The notes beneath the pieces are model-generated. The model ran no database searches. It worked only from the letters and a program-made list of their open reading frames with translations, and was not told where the DNA came from. From Acrasis kona (lineage: Eukaryota; Heterolobosea; Eutetramitea; Acrasida; Acrasidae), in assembly GCA_026419775.2 (NCBI GenBank), contig JAOPGA020000734.1, forward strand, positions 1-64,000: a stretch of DNA of 64,000 nucleotides. The letters run 5' to 3'. Of this stretch, positions 8,771 through 19,239 are shown in pieces. Positions within the stretch are counted from its first letter, which is position 1; every line of letters begins with the position of its first letter. The position numbers and the translations under genes were made by a program.

Positions 8771-8936
8771 CTTTATTGTCCGTTACACTTCTCGGCAACA
8801 CAAGCAACACTCTGGAGGATGCAAGAACATGATTACCGTTATATATTATGGCGGTGAAGCAAAAAGTATAAATTTCGACTTGTACTTTATAATAAATAAA
8901 TCACTTTATTAAAAAATATATCGATTGTCATGTCCA

Positions 8937-10013
8937 AGCGAAATCTGGAAAATACCCTGGTTCAAAGGCATGGGTTGATTGGTGGTTACTTAACACAAAA
9001 AGTCTTCATGTAAAAATGCTTGTACGCTGCTGCTCCGAGAATGTTAAGTTTAATGAGCTCCCTCTTGATACAAATGCCGCTGAGTCAATTCACAACCAAT
9101 ATCGCAGGATTTTAAATGTAAATATTCAAATAGAGCTTGGTGATATGTTTGATGAGGACCGCCTGTTCTATGGTTGTTTCTTTGTATCTTCAACAAATGT
9201 CAGAACAACTTACCGTAATAGAACGGAGGCAAAGCGTATAGCAGACGCTTAACGAAGAAGGGAGAAACGGTATCACAATGATGGTAGAGCACTGGATACA
9301 ATAAAGCAAATTATCCAGCTGCCTGAAAATGAAATGCAGCTTGCGTTGCTCTTCGATTACATCAAGTTGTTAAAGCTTGCAGTTGACCGAGGCGATCTTG
9401 ATTCGCTTGGGAATGATTATGGTTCGTCGATAGAGTCCCTTTTATCGTCGGCAAACGAAAACTCACGTGTCAACTCTGAAGTGGGCCATACACTCAAGAA
9501 GAGAGGGATTTGAACTTCACAAATTACTTTGAGGAACATGGCCTGNGGCAGTTTGAAGTATCAGTACAGCAACCTGTAACACCACAACCTACAACACCTC
9601 AGCAATCTCCTGAGCTAGTTCCACACACACCACCTGTGTTCACTCCTTGTAGGACTGATGATTTAATTGGCTTCTCAAATGATGTTGGAAGCAGTTCAGC
9701 AATACAATCGTCACCTATTGGAACAACACCAATAAAAACAAGAAAGAGGAGGAAGAAGAACATAGCAACTCCTGAGAATGGAACGGTTCCTGAAAGTATT
9801 GGACAGCCAATTTCAGAGTCAAGAATGCTTCGCATGATTGCAGAGAGCCCTTTGCTTATCAGTAGAGAAGCAAGAAGAAGAACAACATTGAACTTCCGTG
9901 CATATGACGTAAATGAAGGAGAGATGCCTGACTTCGAAAATTCTTCATCTTCAAGTCGGTCTTCTGTAAGAGGAGAAGTAAAAATAAATAGATTTTACCA
10001 AATATATTCTTAG
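8937..10013 (+). pseudogene. Transposase-like pseudogene with internal stop and frameshift
   Basis: From 8937 the frame reads SGKYPGSKAWVDWWLLNTKSL and then LPLDTNAAESIHNQYRRIL. This is similar in pattern to C-terminal parts of Mutator-like or related transposases, where a 'W..WW' block precedes a 'TNa.Es.H' motif carrying the last acidic catalytic residue. The frame meets TAA at 9250-9252 and continues open in the same frame to 9513. A one-base frame change then leads into an ORF to 10013 with a Pro/Thr-rich and basic (TRKRRKKN) tail. An ambiguous base sits at 9546. The N-terminal catalytic core is missing. The family assignment is tentative. Confidence 0.5.
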
Positions 10014-10084
10014 AGTCTCCAAATATATTCTTAGAGTTTCCGCATTCCGGAGAATTACAAATATGGTTAATCAAGGTTAGAGTC
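10010..10084 (-). repeat. Right cluster of TTAGAGTC motifs with short tandem repeat
   Basis: TTAGAGTC is at 10010-10017 and near 10077-10084, with TTAGAGTT near 10031. The first two copies sit in a tandem duplication of about 20 bp that begins CCAAATATATTC. The motif is the inverse complement of the left cluster. Confidence 0.4.
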
Positions 10085-10455
10085 TTATTGTGTAGACCCA
10101 TGCAAGGAACATTCACAAAAACTAAAACAAAATGACAGAGGTACAAGTAAAAAAATCATTCAATGTTGATAGAGCACTGAAACAAGCTCTTAGGGTAGTA
10201 GTAGCGGAGGAGGATTGAGTGGTGCTTCAGCAATGGTTGTGCAAGTGGCGACACTGATGCCTCTTCGACTAACAAAACAAAACACAACAACAATCACATA
10301 GTATTGACATTTTATTGGTCTATGGAGGTTATTTGAAAGATATACAAATATGTGCATAACATTATTTTATCTTTAGATGATTCACCACAAAAGTAGAATC
10401 GCCAAGTATAAATAGATCCAATTAAAATTAGACAACAAAACAAAACACAACAACA
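10085..10455. other. Metallothionein upstream region with duplicated leader
   Basis: About 370 bp. A roughly 20-bp A/C-rich word (AACAAAACACAACAACAAT) occurs at about 10270-10291 and again just before the metallothionein ATG at 10456. A 28-codon ORF begins at about 10132, but I see no support for it. The duplicated leader suggests a partial tandem duplication of the gene front. Confidence 0.4.
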
Positions 10456-10620
10456 ATGCCCTGCTCAAAAGACGTCTGTGCCAACTGCTCATGTGGAGAT
10501 AACTGCAAGTGTGCAAATGACAAATGCACCTGTGATTCCAATGCCTGCACCAAGGCCTCATGCAAGAACTGTGCCTGTGGATCAAGCTGCAAATGTGAAG
10601 ACGACAAGTGCTCATGCTAA
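10456..10620 (+). CDS. Metallothionein-like Cys-rich protein
   Basis: A 54-residue ORF starting MPCSKDVCANCSCGDNCKC, with 16 cysteines and no aromatic residues. Most cysteines lie in CxC or CxxC spacing (CSC, CKC, CTC, CAC), the hallmark of metallothioneins that bind zinc, copper or cadmium through thiolates in the cytosol. Two halves of similar layout (C..C.C...C.C) suggest an internal duplication of a metal cluster unit. The A/C-rich leader directly before the ATG recurs upstream. The gene is shorter than the usual ORF-length cut-off and would be missed by automated calling. No introns are needed. Confidence 0.8.
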   Translation: MPCSKDVCANCSCGDNCKCANDKCTCDSNACTKASCKNCACGSSCKCEDDKCSC

Positions 10621-10628
10621 ATCTAACT

Positions 10629-10853
10629 TTATTTCAATAAACGAAATTTTGGAATATAATGTGTAAATCGACATGTGAAAATTGCAGTTGATGTCTTCAG
10701 ATCCTCTTCCATTTTCTTTATTAAACCTTCATACATGATAATAATCAAATCTAATGAAGCCAAGCTCGTGTATCGAGCCAACACCTGACTTCGGCAAGTG
10801 GGACAATTCAAAGAGGTTGATTTCATAAATTGTAAAATGCACGCACTGAGCAC
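10629..10853 (-). pseudogene. RING-finger C-terminal fragment
   Basis: The minus-strand frame contains [21 protein letters not shown], which resembles the second half of a C3HC4 RING finger (final CPxCR pair), followed by a short charged tail. The first zinc ligands would have to lie upstream on the minus strand. There the sequence is already the first exon of AFG1. I therefore read this as a truncated ubiquitin-ligase gene remnant, or a chance match, rather than an intact gene. Confidence 0.35.
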
Positions 10854-12232
10854 ACGCAGTTGTTTGAATGTGGGTCACCAACGTTTCTTCTCAGTTTTCA
10901 AACCTCTTTCTAAACTACCCAGTGAAGAGTACTATAAAAGACTTGAAAAGGGTACCATGCGTAAAGATCCAAGGCAGGAGGCAGTTGTTGAGAAGTTGGA
11001 CCTTTTATACGAGAAATTGAAGGGATATAACCGTGCTAATGCTGAAAGAATCATACAGAATGGAATCGCAAAAGCGGCACCACCTGTTCAGTCGAACTCT
11101 TGGTTTTCAAGAGCGATCAAACCAACTCCTATAGTCCAGAACGTGGATGTAATACCTCACCCAAAAGAGTTACCACAAAGCTTCTATTTATACGGTAAAT
11201 GCAACATTCCTTCTACAAATTTTACACAATTAAGGTGGAGTTGGCTGCGGCAAAACAATGATGATGGATATGTTCTTTGACTGCGTTCCTTTTCCTTATA
11301 AGCAGAGGATTCATTTCAATTCATTCATGGTGGATTTCCATGCGAGTAAGTATTTCCAATCATGATGATACTTAAAAAAAAAGGAATGTTTCACTATAGA
11401 CAAAGCCAACCCAATAAAGATCACGTGCCCACTGTTGCAGATGAAATTGTAAACAAGTACTGGCTGTTATGTTTTGATGAGTTTCAAGTTACAGACATTG
11501 TAGATGCAATGATTTTAAAGCGATTGTTTGAAAATCTAATAGACAGAGGTGTTGTGGTGAGTCTACTCAATAAATTTATTTACAAAAATCATGTAGGTGT
11601 TTGCAACATCCAACAGACCACCCGTCGACTTGTACAAAAACGGTCTCAACAGAGAAGCATTTCTCCCTTTCATTCACTTTTTGCAAGTTAAATGTCACAT
11701 TCACAACATGGACTCAAAGAGCGATTATCGGTTGACAGGACAAAGGACAACACAAGTTTACTATTCTCCAGTCAATCAAGAAAATGACAAGAAGGTTGAT
11801 GAATTATTCAACAAGTTGACACAACCCAACGAACCCAAACCACAAACCCTAATCATTCTGGGTCGCAAATTAGTGGTGCCACAACAAGCAAGAGGCGTAG
11901 CACAATTCACATTCGACCAAGTATGCAAAGCAAACCTTTCCGCCGTAGACTACATTCATTTGGCCAAAGAATTCCACACCATCGTCCTCCGCAACATTCC
12001 CAAAATGAACGATCCGTCCGTCGGAATGGATTCCATCCGCAGGTTCATCACATTAATAGATGAATTGTATCAAAACAAGGTCAAGCTCATTTGCACGGCG
12101 CATGCACCCATTCAAGAACTGCTCTACTCTGGAGACAAACAAGACGACACCAGTTTCGCATTCGATCGCACATGGAGTCGGCTCAACGAAATGCAAACCA
12201 CACAATACCTTGAACAATTACATTTACATTAA
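10837..12232 (+). CDS. AFG1: AFG1/LACE1-type mitochondrial AAA+ ATPase
   Basis: Exons 10837-11194, 11235-11345, 11384-11556 and 11597-12232 are separated by introns of 40, 38 and 40 nt. They sum to 1278 nt (425 residues). Splicing restores the Walker [19 protein letters not shown] and an arginine-containing DFHARM. Walker B is [18 protein letters not shown], followed by [20 protein letters not shown] and DYRLTGQ, all diagnostic for AFG1. The Arg-rich first 30 residues look like a mitochondrial targeting sequence. AFG1 ATPases act at the mitochondrial inner membrane or matrix in protein quality control and respiratory-complex turnover. The length is near the family norm, so the gene appears intact. 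Confidence 0.93.
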
Positions 12233-12250
12233 AAAAAAGATTTTTATTTC

Positions 12251-14256
12251 CTAAACTCGAAAATCCAACACGCACACTGTAAAATCCTCCGTATAAGAAT
12301 CACTAAAGCAAGCAGCTACCTTATCGCCCGCACTATTCCAACACACCTCAAAGATGCTTCCGTTGCCATGAAACGTCTTTATCAACTTTCCATCTTTTAC
12401 GCTCCAAATATGTAGCGAACGGTCGTAGCTACCGCTAGCTAAATATTCTCCATTGGGGCTGAACGCTACCGAATAGACCGGGTCCTTGTGCTTGATCAAA
12501 CTATACAAGCACTTGCCAACGTTCACGTCCCAAATCTTGATGGTGGCATCGAAGCTAGCCGAAGCCAACACCACGTCGCTGTTACTGTAGCGAGTGCCCT
12601 GACCCGTCGGACTCCACTTGATGGTATAAATCTCCTTGGTGTGCTCCCTAAAGTCATGCAAGCACTGATCATGTTTCATGCTCCAAATTTTGGCGGTAAA
12701 ATCGTCGCTACAGCTAGCTAATAAATTTCCGCTAGGATCCCAGCGAATCGCATTCACTTCGTCTTCGTGTCCCTGGAACACTCTCATGGGGCGCTGATCG
12801 CCCAGCTTGCACACATAAATCATCTTGTCGGTGCTACACGTGGCGAAGCTAACGTCGTTTCTCCAGTCTACATCCAACGTTGGCGCCGTGTGGTTTCTGA
12901 ACTGTTGTTTGACCTCGCCGTTGCTCACGTCCCATATGATGGCCGTGTTATCGACGCTTCCGCTCAACAAGTAATCTCCCTTCTTGTTCCACTTTAAGCT
13001 AAAGATGGGTCCCTTGTGTTTATCGAGCGTGCACAGCAGCGATCCTTCGCTGTTCCAGATGCGAGCTTTGCCGTCGTAGCTACCGGTGGCTAACATGCTG
13101 CCGTCGCCGCTCCAGTCGAGCGTGGTCACGTCCTTGCTGCTTCCTGCCGGACTGATCATCTCGGACGAGGAGTGACTCAGCACGATGGGATTGCTCGATG
13201 CCAAACTGGTCATGTTGGATCCACATTGACCGGGTGGTAACGACCAGATGCGTGCGGTGGAATCACCTGATCTGTTAATGTGCGTGTGAATGGAAATGCG
13301 AATGGGAATCATCTTACCCTGATGCTAATACGCTACTTGATGTCGGACTCCATGCACAAATGAAAACTTCGTGGGTGTGACCTTTGAGTACGGTTGCTTG
13401 ATCTTGTGGTATGAGTTTGACCGATTCTTCATCTTGTTCATCATCATCTTGTTGCATGGCATCGCTATCCGATGATGATGTGGTGGTAGCGTTTGGTTGT
13501 GATGATGATGATTGTGTGGATAATGTGGGTGTTGTTGTCGACGACGATGATGATGGATCGTCTTTTCTCTCTACGTGATTGATTAGAATAATGTAAGAAA
13601 AAATCACATACTGTTGCCTTCTCTTCCTTTATTTTTTCTATTCACTGTATGGGGTGTATTGGCCACGTGATTGTTATTTGATCCTTGTTGTGATGATGTT
13701 GATTGTTGTGATTGTTCATCTCTAGATGATGATGATGATGATGTGGGATGGGAAGTGGATGTAGTGGTGGTGGGTGTGGTCGCACTTGATGGGGTGGCAG
13801 CTGTAATTTTTTCGTTGGTTGCGTAACTATTGGAACGCACCCTGTTGCCGCTATTTCTGGTGTGTTGATTTAAAACAAGTTTTGTTTTGAGTTCTGGATG
13901 TAATAATTCAAAAGGCGAATTATACTTTAGTTCTCCATCCATTGAACCTCCCTTCTCCTATACGAAACATGAATGAATGTCGAAGAGCATCACGTACCTT
14001 ATTTTTTAACTTTGTTTCAATTTCCATGTATTGTACTCCCTTTTGTAAAAATGAAATTAATGAACCGGCTGGAACGTCTGAACCATTAAAGTTTGAGCTT
14101 TGTATTTGGCTCTCATATCCAAAGGTGAACGCAGCATGTTTGAAGCCTATTAGTTCGTTAGTATGATTTGTAACATTAAGTGACGGTCAACCGACCTGAT
14201 TCTAAAAGATAGCGGTATATTAGAAAATTCACTTCTTCGCTTGTGATGGTACGCAT
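12251..14256 (-). CDS. TBL1: TBL1-type LisH/WD40 corepressor subunit
   Basis: Five exons (14196-14256, 13998-14146, 13612-13957, 13318-13570, 12251-13271) are joined by introns of 49, 40, 41 and 46 nt. They total 1830 nt (609 residues). The first exons give a LisH/F-box-like start, [17 protein letters not shown] then [10 protein letters not shown], like TBL1X/TBL1XR1 and yeast Sif2. A Ser/Thr-rich linker follows, then WD repeats from [15 protein letters not shown] and [13 protein letters not shown] through repeated SxDxxxxIW units to a terminal VCVLDFRV, again as in TBL1. TBL1 proteins tether histone deacetylases in nuclear corepressor complexes (SMRT/NCoR or Set3C). The third donor and the GT-CGGT first donor are slightly unusual, but phases agree throughout. 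Confidence 0.93.
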
Positions 14257-14483
14257 GTTGATGTGTTACAACTGTTTTTAATGGGACAAATGTTACATCT
14301 TCTTGATACGATGGTGTATCCTTACGCGTTGGTTGTGTCTGGTGTATTTGTTTGATTCACGATTATCCGAACTCCTCCCGCGGGCTGGGCAATATTGATG
14401 TTCCAAAAGCTCCAACAACACTTTCGTTTTGGTTGCCTTCTGTCAACTCAAAGAGAGATTGTGTTCACAAATACAAGATTACA

Positions 14484-15822
14484 TTAACGTATATTTATTT
14501 TATTTTTGTTTTTCATAGTGTACATGTTGTTTTCGTCCGCATTTCTAAACTCTTTTATCGTATCTAATAACTCGCTCCTGTTATCGCTGTCAAAAACTTC
14601 TGTTACGTTATTGTAAAAGATAACACTAAACCGCTTTGGATTTGTTCCGTCGGGTATGACACGAATGATGGCACTGATCGGAGCGACCAGCAACGCAGAG
14701 TTATTTACATCAACAGTTAGCATGATTATGCCGTTTTGAGGATTTTTATGTAAAACAATTACAGCTTGGCTGTTGGGAAGGAAACTACGGACCCTGTACA
14801 CATTAAACTTTCTAAGTTGGAGTTTCACAATGCTCATTTCTTGCTTCATGATTAACATCTTCCTACTCAGTAAACTGTTGTCCTCTTCCTTCTCCAAGTT
14901 ACTTTTCCTTAATGTTTTCAACTCTTCTTCATTTTGATGTACAAGTTCCTCCAACTCAAGTACTTTGCGCGAAGAATCTTCTCGTTCTTGTTTTTGCGAA
15001 CTTGCCTCTAATGTTAACCTTTTGTTGTCTTTTTCAAGGAAATTGGCTCTTTCCAATAACTGTTTTGATCTTGTCTGTAACTCCTCGATTCTATTGTTGC
15101 AGATCTTGTTTTGATCTATTAAATTCTGGTGTTGTATTTGTAACTCTTCCAATTGTTTGTTTTGACCTTCATCCAACAATTGTTCGCAAATAGATTCTTT
15201 GGGTTGAATGATGGGTATGCTTTTTGATATTATTTCTTCTGTTGGTTGTCTAAATAAGCTTTAGAGTAGGTAAATCATAATACTGTACTTTTTTTCTACA
15301 AATGACCTACTTAACAATGCATCGTCTTGTTCTTTGATGAGACCCAAAAAGTTACTACTGGTTTTAGGAAGAGATCCAAAGTTAAATGTCTTTCTTGACT
15401 GGGGCTGACGAGAGGATGCATAATCAGCTATCGAAGGTGCGCGTATGGGTTTGCTTGAAGATTTTGCAAAAAGTAGGCTCGACGACTGTTTGCTCTTCAG
15501 TTTCTCAATCTTCTCCTCAAGCGAAATGTTCTTTTCCTGTAAAGTTTTCTGGTCTTTGGCGATCGTCGTAAGTGCTTGATCCTGTTCAAATTGAGTTAAT
15601 TGTTACAGTTAGATGGAATGCAACCTTTTCGAACAACTGCTTTTGTAGTTTCTCCATTTGCATTGAAAATTGATACAACTTGTTTTGTAAATCTATTCGG
15701 TGCCTCCTTTCCTCTATTAAACATTTGCGATAGGCGTCTTGTATTTCATTGGCGGAGAAATCTGACAACGTCGTTTTATTTACACTCTCAATGGTCTCAG
15801 GTATTAGTATGTCAATGTTCAT
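14484..15822 (-). CDS. Coiled-coil protein with a possible C-terminal PH-like domain
   Basis: Exons 15625-15822, 15307-15581 and 14484-15258 are joined by introns of 43 and 48 nt. They sum to 1248 nt (415 residues). The second donor is GTCATT, and an alternative acceptor 9 nt downstream keeps the frame. The N-terminal 65 residues and residues about 180-300 are strongly heptad-like coiled coil. The last 110 residues alternate short beta-strand-like hydrophobics (RVRSFLPNSQAVIVLHKN, GIIMLTVDV, KRFSVIFYNNV) and end in an amphipathic helix, the pattern of a PH-type fold. I do not recognise the exact family. A cytoskeletal or trafficking adaptor is a guess. Confidence 0.65.
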
Positions 15823-16026
15823 GTTATTTTTTGCTTATGAACTCAACTTGGGACCACAAGGAAATTGTGCTTGTAAACTCGACATTATGCAAAAACTACC
15901 TACTGCATCTCTGCTTATCAACATGTGGCAACAGAAAATATCTAGTTTATTAAACACGATTTTATAAAGCGTTGTAATATTTCCATTTAGAACATCAGTT
16001 CATCTCAGAATGCGTCCAAGATTAAA

Positions 16027-16911
16027 ATGAAACGAGACGGCAGCATACAAACCTCTAAGGGTCTCGTACTTATGCTGGGAGGATTCTTATATGACCTCAC
16101 TGAGAAACAACAACGTAAAACAACATTCGACAAGAAAACTATTGCAAAAGACTTGAAAAGATGGAAGAACGATTTTAGTCAGTTCCAAAAAGCTTTTATT
16201 GACTCTAAAACAAAGTTGTATCACTGTGAGCTGCCCAAATTAACTCCAACATTAGACGAGAACATGTATTTAATTAACAAGTTCTTCTCACAACCTGCTG
16301 CCTCATACGTCTTATTTTGGTCTGGTCATGGAATACCAGAGACTGGGGATTGGTCAATAAGCGAAAAGCACTCTATAACTTTTCAAAACATATTGGAAGC
16401 TTGGTATCAGGGAGTAGGATATCCCAACAATAAACTCTTGCTGATCATTGTCAACAGTTGTTATTCAGGGGCGTGGATATCGCAAATAAAAGACTACATG
16501 CGTAATGGAGGCGATAAGGCTTCCAAACTAAAACTTGCAATCCAAGTAGGATGCACTGCAGAGGAAGAGTCCTTTGTTCAAACTGAAAATCTTGTAGATG
16601 ATCTCATGATTGGTAGTCTATTAATACGAAAAATGGTTCATGATAAAATTAATTTGGCTAACCAGCAGAACATCTTTGTTTGGACTCATGAGAAGCAACA
16701 CCCTACTTTTTATGTCACTCCAAATGTTGAGGCTCACTTGCGAATAAAAGATTGTGATGTAACAGGTGAGAAATTTTGCTATCTGAACCCACTGCATTGT
16801 ACTTTCAGACTTTCCCGCATTGAATCTAGTTGGTCTATTAACAAGCAAGGTACACAAGCGACATTCATCAACAAGAATATTACTACAATAAAAAAAGGAA
16901 AGTTTTCATAA
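16027..16911 (+). CDS. Caspase-like (clan CD) cysteine hydrolase
   Basis: An intact single-exon ORF of 294 residues. Strand-loop motifs YVLFWSGHGIPETG (His101) and LLLIIVNSCYSGAW (Cys145) give the catalytic dyad layout of caspases, metacaspases and related C13/C14 peptidases. The N-terminal GLVLMLGGFLYDL stretch corresponds to the first core strand, where caspases read 'aLliG'. It lacks the typical metacaspase p10 signature after the Cys, so I class it as a divergent caspase-fold protein. Most such enzymes cleave after acidic or basic residues in regulated proteolysis. The substrate is unknown. It has no signal peptide or membrane segment. Confidence 0.7.
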   Translation: MKRDGSIQTSKGLVLMLGGFLYDLTEKQQRKTTFDKKTIAKDLKRWKNDFSQFQKAFIDSKTKLYHCELPKLTPTLDENMYLINKFFSQPAASYVLFWSGHGIPETGDWSISEKHSITFQNILEAWYQGVGYPNNKLLLIIVNSCYSGAWISQIKDYMRNGGDKASKLKLAIQVGCTAEEESFVQTENLVDDLMIGSLLIRKMVHDKINLANQQNIFVWTHEKQHPTFYVTPNVEAHLRIKDCDVTGEKFCYLNPLHCTFRLSRIESSWSINKQGTQATFINKNITTIKKGKFS

Positions 16912-17262
16912 ATTTAAACCTGTTGTTTGCAAAAACAGAAGACATTACAGTCGGTGAGTTTCATGCGTTGTATTTAAATGTACTAAACTGCGCAGTTCTA
17001 AAATTAAAATCGAGGATTCGTTCGTTTGACCCATGACGGCATCTTGAACGGTTCCAAATCTAATCGTGCATTTAAAAATACATCGTTTAAACCAACAAAA
17101 GACATTTTTATGTCAAGATATTGTAAGACCGATTCGAATCTCAGTTATTGACAGTTATGTCCAACTTTAGTATTTGTTACACTAATCCGCTGCTGTCACC
17201 GCTATTTAAACAAACGTCATTTCCATTGAACCATCATAAAACAAAAAACAACAACAGCAACA
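16912..17262. other. Intergenic region upstream of the GPI protein
   Basis: About 350 bp without coding signal. The last 30 bp before the next ATG are an A/C-rich leader (AAAACAAAAAACAACAACA), the same leader type as the metallothionein, which may mark strongly expressed genes. Confidence 0.4.
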
Positions 17263-18756
17263 ATGAGAAACACAACATCATGGCTCATCGCAATCATCCT
17301 CTTATCTTCTTATGCTTACGCAAAGATACTCGGTGTATACGCTCTCGGAATCAGGTCCAGTTTCAGTGACGGCAGTAATCTTTACTTCGTGTACAAAAAC
17401 GTAATTTACAAATATGACTTAATCACTTTGGCTCCTATATCCCAAGTTGCTCAGTCAGTCAAGAAGGACTATGACCCCATCAACGCATACTTTCAACCAA
17501 ACAACAAAGGTATTGTGTACCTTCATTCTGGTCAGAATGTCGACAAGATTGTTCTTGCAACAGGTGAAATCACCACAGTAGTCACACCTGGTGCAGGTTC
17601 TTGGATTGATGGATTCGCAGTTGACGACAATAACTTCTACGCAAGTGTTTTCGATGGTACTGCCGTAACTCTATCGAAATACTCTGCTTCCACAAATGCA
17701 CTTTTGGAATCAACCAAGATCGAAGCAGGCAACCTTACTCCTTCTTACATGGGAGTAGGAAACGGAATTATTTATATCGCAATGACAGGTGACTCAACAA
17801 CAACTGTACTCAAACGCATACAAACTTCAAACCTATCCAACTCATTGTCTGATGCTGCCTTCGCAACGCAAAACGATGCTTCTGATATTTCACAAATCTT
17901 CTTGCTTCCCGACGGTCTTGCAGTATTTTCCAACAGCGCATCGCTACTATCAAGATTCCGCTTCGCAGCAGATGGATCAACATCTCTTGTGGGAACCATG
18001 AAAGTACAAGATGGCTTCCAACAAGTTTTACAAGATCAAGTCAACCCCTACATCTTCACAAGAAGTTTGGTTTATCAATCAACCCCATCCAGAGCAAGCG
18101 CAAACAATTTGGTTTACCAAACTATGGACTTCACCAACTCACCAACCTTAGTTGGTGACGCAATTACTATTGAGAACACTCAACTCAGTTGGGTCCGTGG
18201 TACTAATGGTAACAACTTTGTGACTGACGGTGCATTCACCATTGGTTTATGTAACGGTGTTGTATATTGGACATACTTTGTAAACGATGTCTACACGTCT
18301 GTCCGCAACTACATTGTATCAAGTAAATCATACAATGTTAGAAGTGCAACTGAGACTGCATCTCCAGCCACAACGATATCACCAACAACTACTTCAACTG
18401 CCACCACTACATCACAACCAACCACTACAGCAGCTGTATCGGGAACTACCACGACATCACAACCAACAACCACTTCATCAAGTACCACAACAGTTGCAGC
18501 TGGTGCCACTACTACAAACTCACCAACAACTACATCAAGTGCTACCACTACATCACAACCAACCACTACAGCAGCGGGAACTACCGCTAATTCACCAGCG
18601 ACCACTACTTCTTCAGGTAATAATGTGGTGCCAACCACAACCACAAGTACACCAAGCGACTCTCAAAGTATTAGAGATGCAGCAAGTGATGCAACTTCCC
18701 TATTCACTGTCGCTAGCATGTCCATCGCAATCATGGCCACTGCATACATGTTGTAA
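17263..18756 (+). CDS. Secreted, GPI-anchored-type protein with Thr-rich stalk
   Basis: A single-exon ORF of 497 residues. It has a clear signal peptide (hydrophobic residues 6-20, cleavage near YAYA). The roughly 340-residue ectodomain is rich in short beta-strand repeats with a YxxxNxxY/V rhythm and could form a propeller. About 110 residues of TTTSQPTTT-type mucin stalk (roughly 360-470) follow. The C-terminus, after SDATSLF, is a hydrophobic tail (TVASMSIAIMATAYML) with no basic anchor, the signature of GPI attachment. Such proteins coat the cell surface and take part in adhesion or protection. The stalk repeats are imperfect and O-glycosylation is expected. I recognise no enzymatic domain. 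Confidence 0.7.
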   Translation: MRNTTSWLIAIILLSSYAYAKILGVYALGIRSSFSDGSNLYFVYKNVIYKYDLITLAPISQVAQSVKKDYDPINAYFQPNNKGIVYLHSGQNVDKIVLATGEITTVVTPGAGSWIDGFAVDDNNFYASVFDGTAVTLSKYSASTNALLESTKIEAGNLTPSYMGVGNGIIYIAMTGDSTTTVLKRIQTSNLSNSLSDAAFATQNDASDISQIFLLPDGLAVFSNSASLLSRFRFAADGSTSLVGTMKVQDGFQQVLQDQVNPYIFTRSLVYQSTPSRASANNLVYQTMDFTNSPTLVGDAITIENTQLSWVRGTNGNNFVTDGAFTIGLCNGVVYWTYFVNDVYTSVRNYIVSSKSYNVRSATETASPATTISPTTTSTATTTSQPTTTAAVSGTTTTSQPTTTSSSTTTVAAGATTTNSPTTTSSATTTSQPTTTAAGTTANSPATTTSSGNNVVPTTTTSTPSDSQSIRDAASDATSLFTVASMSIAIMATAYML

Positions 18757-18870
18757 ATATTGTTGAAACGATAATAAACGCTTCATTTTTGAGTCATTCT
18801 TATCATTCTTTTGCTTTTGTTCATAAATGTATACCAGTTTTCAAAATTGTGAATTTTCATATCAAGATCG

Positions 18871-19152
18871 ATGGCATTGAATAAATATGTAAAGCTTTTG
18901 TTTTTACGCGATATTAATAATCTCTTGCACATTGAGGCATTTGTTGTACAAATTATATGTCTGTTGCTTGAATGGTGTTTCTACACAGCGTCTATAGATA
19001 GAGTTCTACTTTCCTCGAAGCTCGCTGATGCATTGGTTGAGCACTATTTGCAAAGTCAACTAGATTACAACGTGAATTACGATGGAAGCACCACACAACT
19101 CACTTTCAGTAACAAGTGCCCAACAAGAAATCTATGCACAAATCGGCATTAG
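18871..19152 (+). CDS. Hypothetical small ORF
   Basis: A 93-codon ORF with ATG start. A long hydrophobic middle (about residues 18-40) and a polar Cys-containing tail are seen. No family is recognised. The surrounding 18757-19658 interval is otherwise noncoding, and codon choice is not clearly gene-like, so this may be spurious. Confidence 0.2.
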   Translation: MALNKYVKLLFLRDINNLLHIEAFVVQIICLLLEWCFYTASIDRVLLSSKLADALVEHYLQSQLDYNVNYDGSTTQLTFSNKCPTRNLCTNRH

Positions 19153-19239
19153 ATAAGGAAATTATGGACAGAACATTAAATAATTGACTTGTCTCTTCCA
19201 CTTCATCAGAATGGCTTGACAAAAGATAATGTATAAATT

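Larger units (their letters stand above)
8685..10084. mobile_element. Putative non-autonomous or dead DNA transposon
   Basis: The transposase pseudogene sits between two clusters of inverted 8-bp motifs (GACTCTAA on the left, TTAGAGTC on the right). An 11-bp word CCATGCAAGGA occurs just outside both sides, near 8660 and 10090. I infer a roughly 1.4-kb element. The exact ends and target-site duplication are not certain. Confidence 0.35.

Noticed and set aside
12488-12997. Plus-strand ORFs inside the WD40 gene
   Set aside because: They are frame shadows of the TBL1 exon, which has strong conserved repeats on the minus strand.
18309-18644. Minus-strand Val-rich ORF
   Set aside because: It is the antisense of the Thr-rich stalk of the GPI protein, and the repeats create a false open frame.
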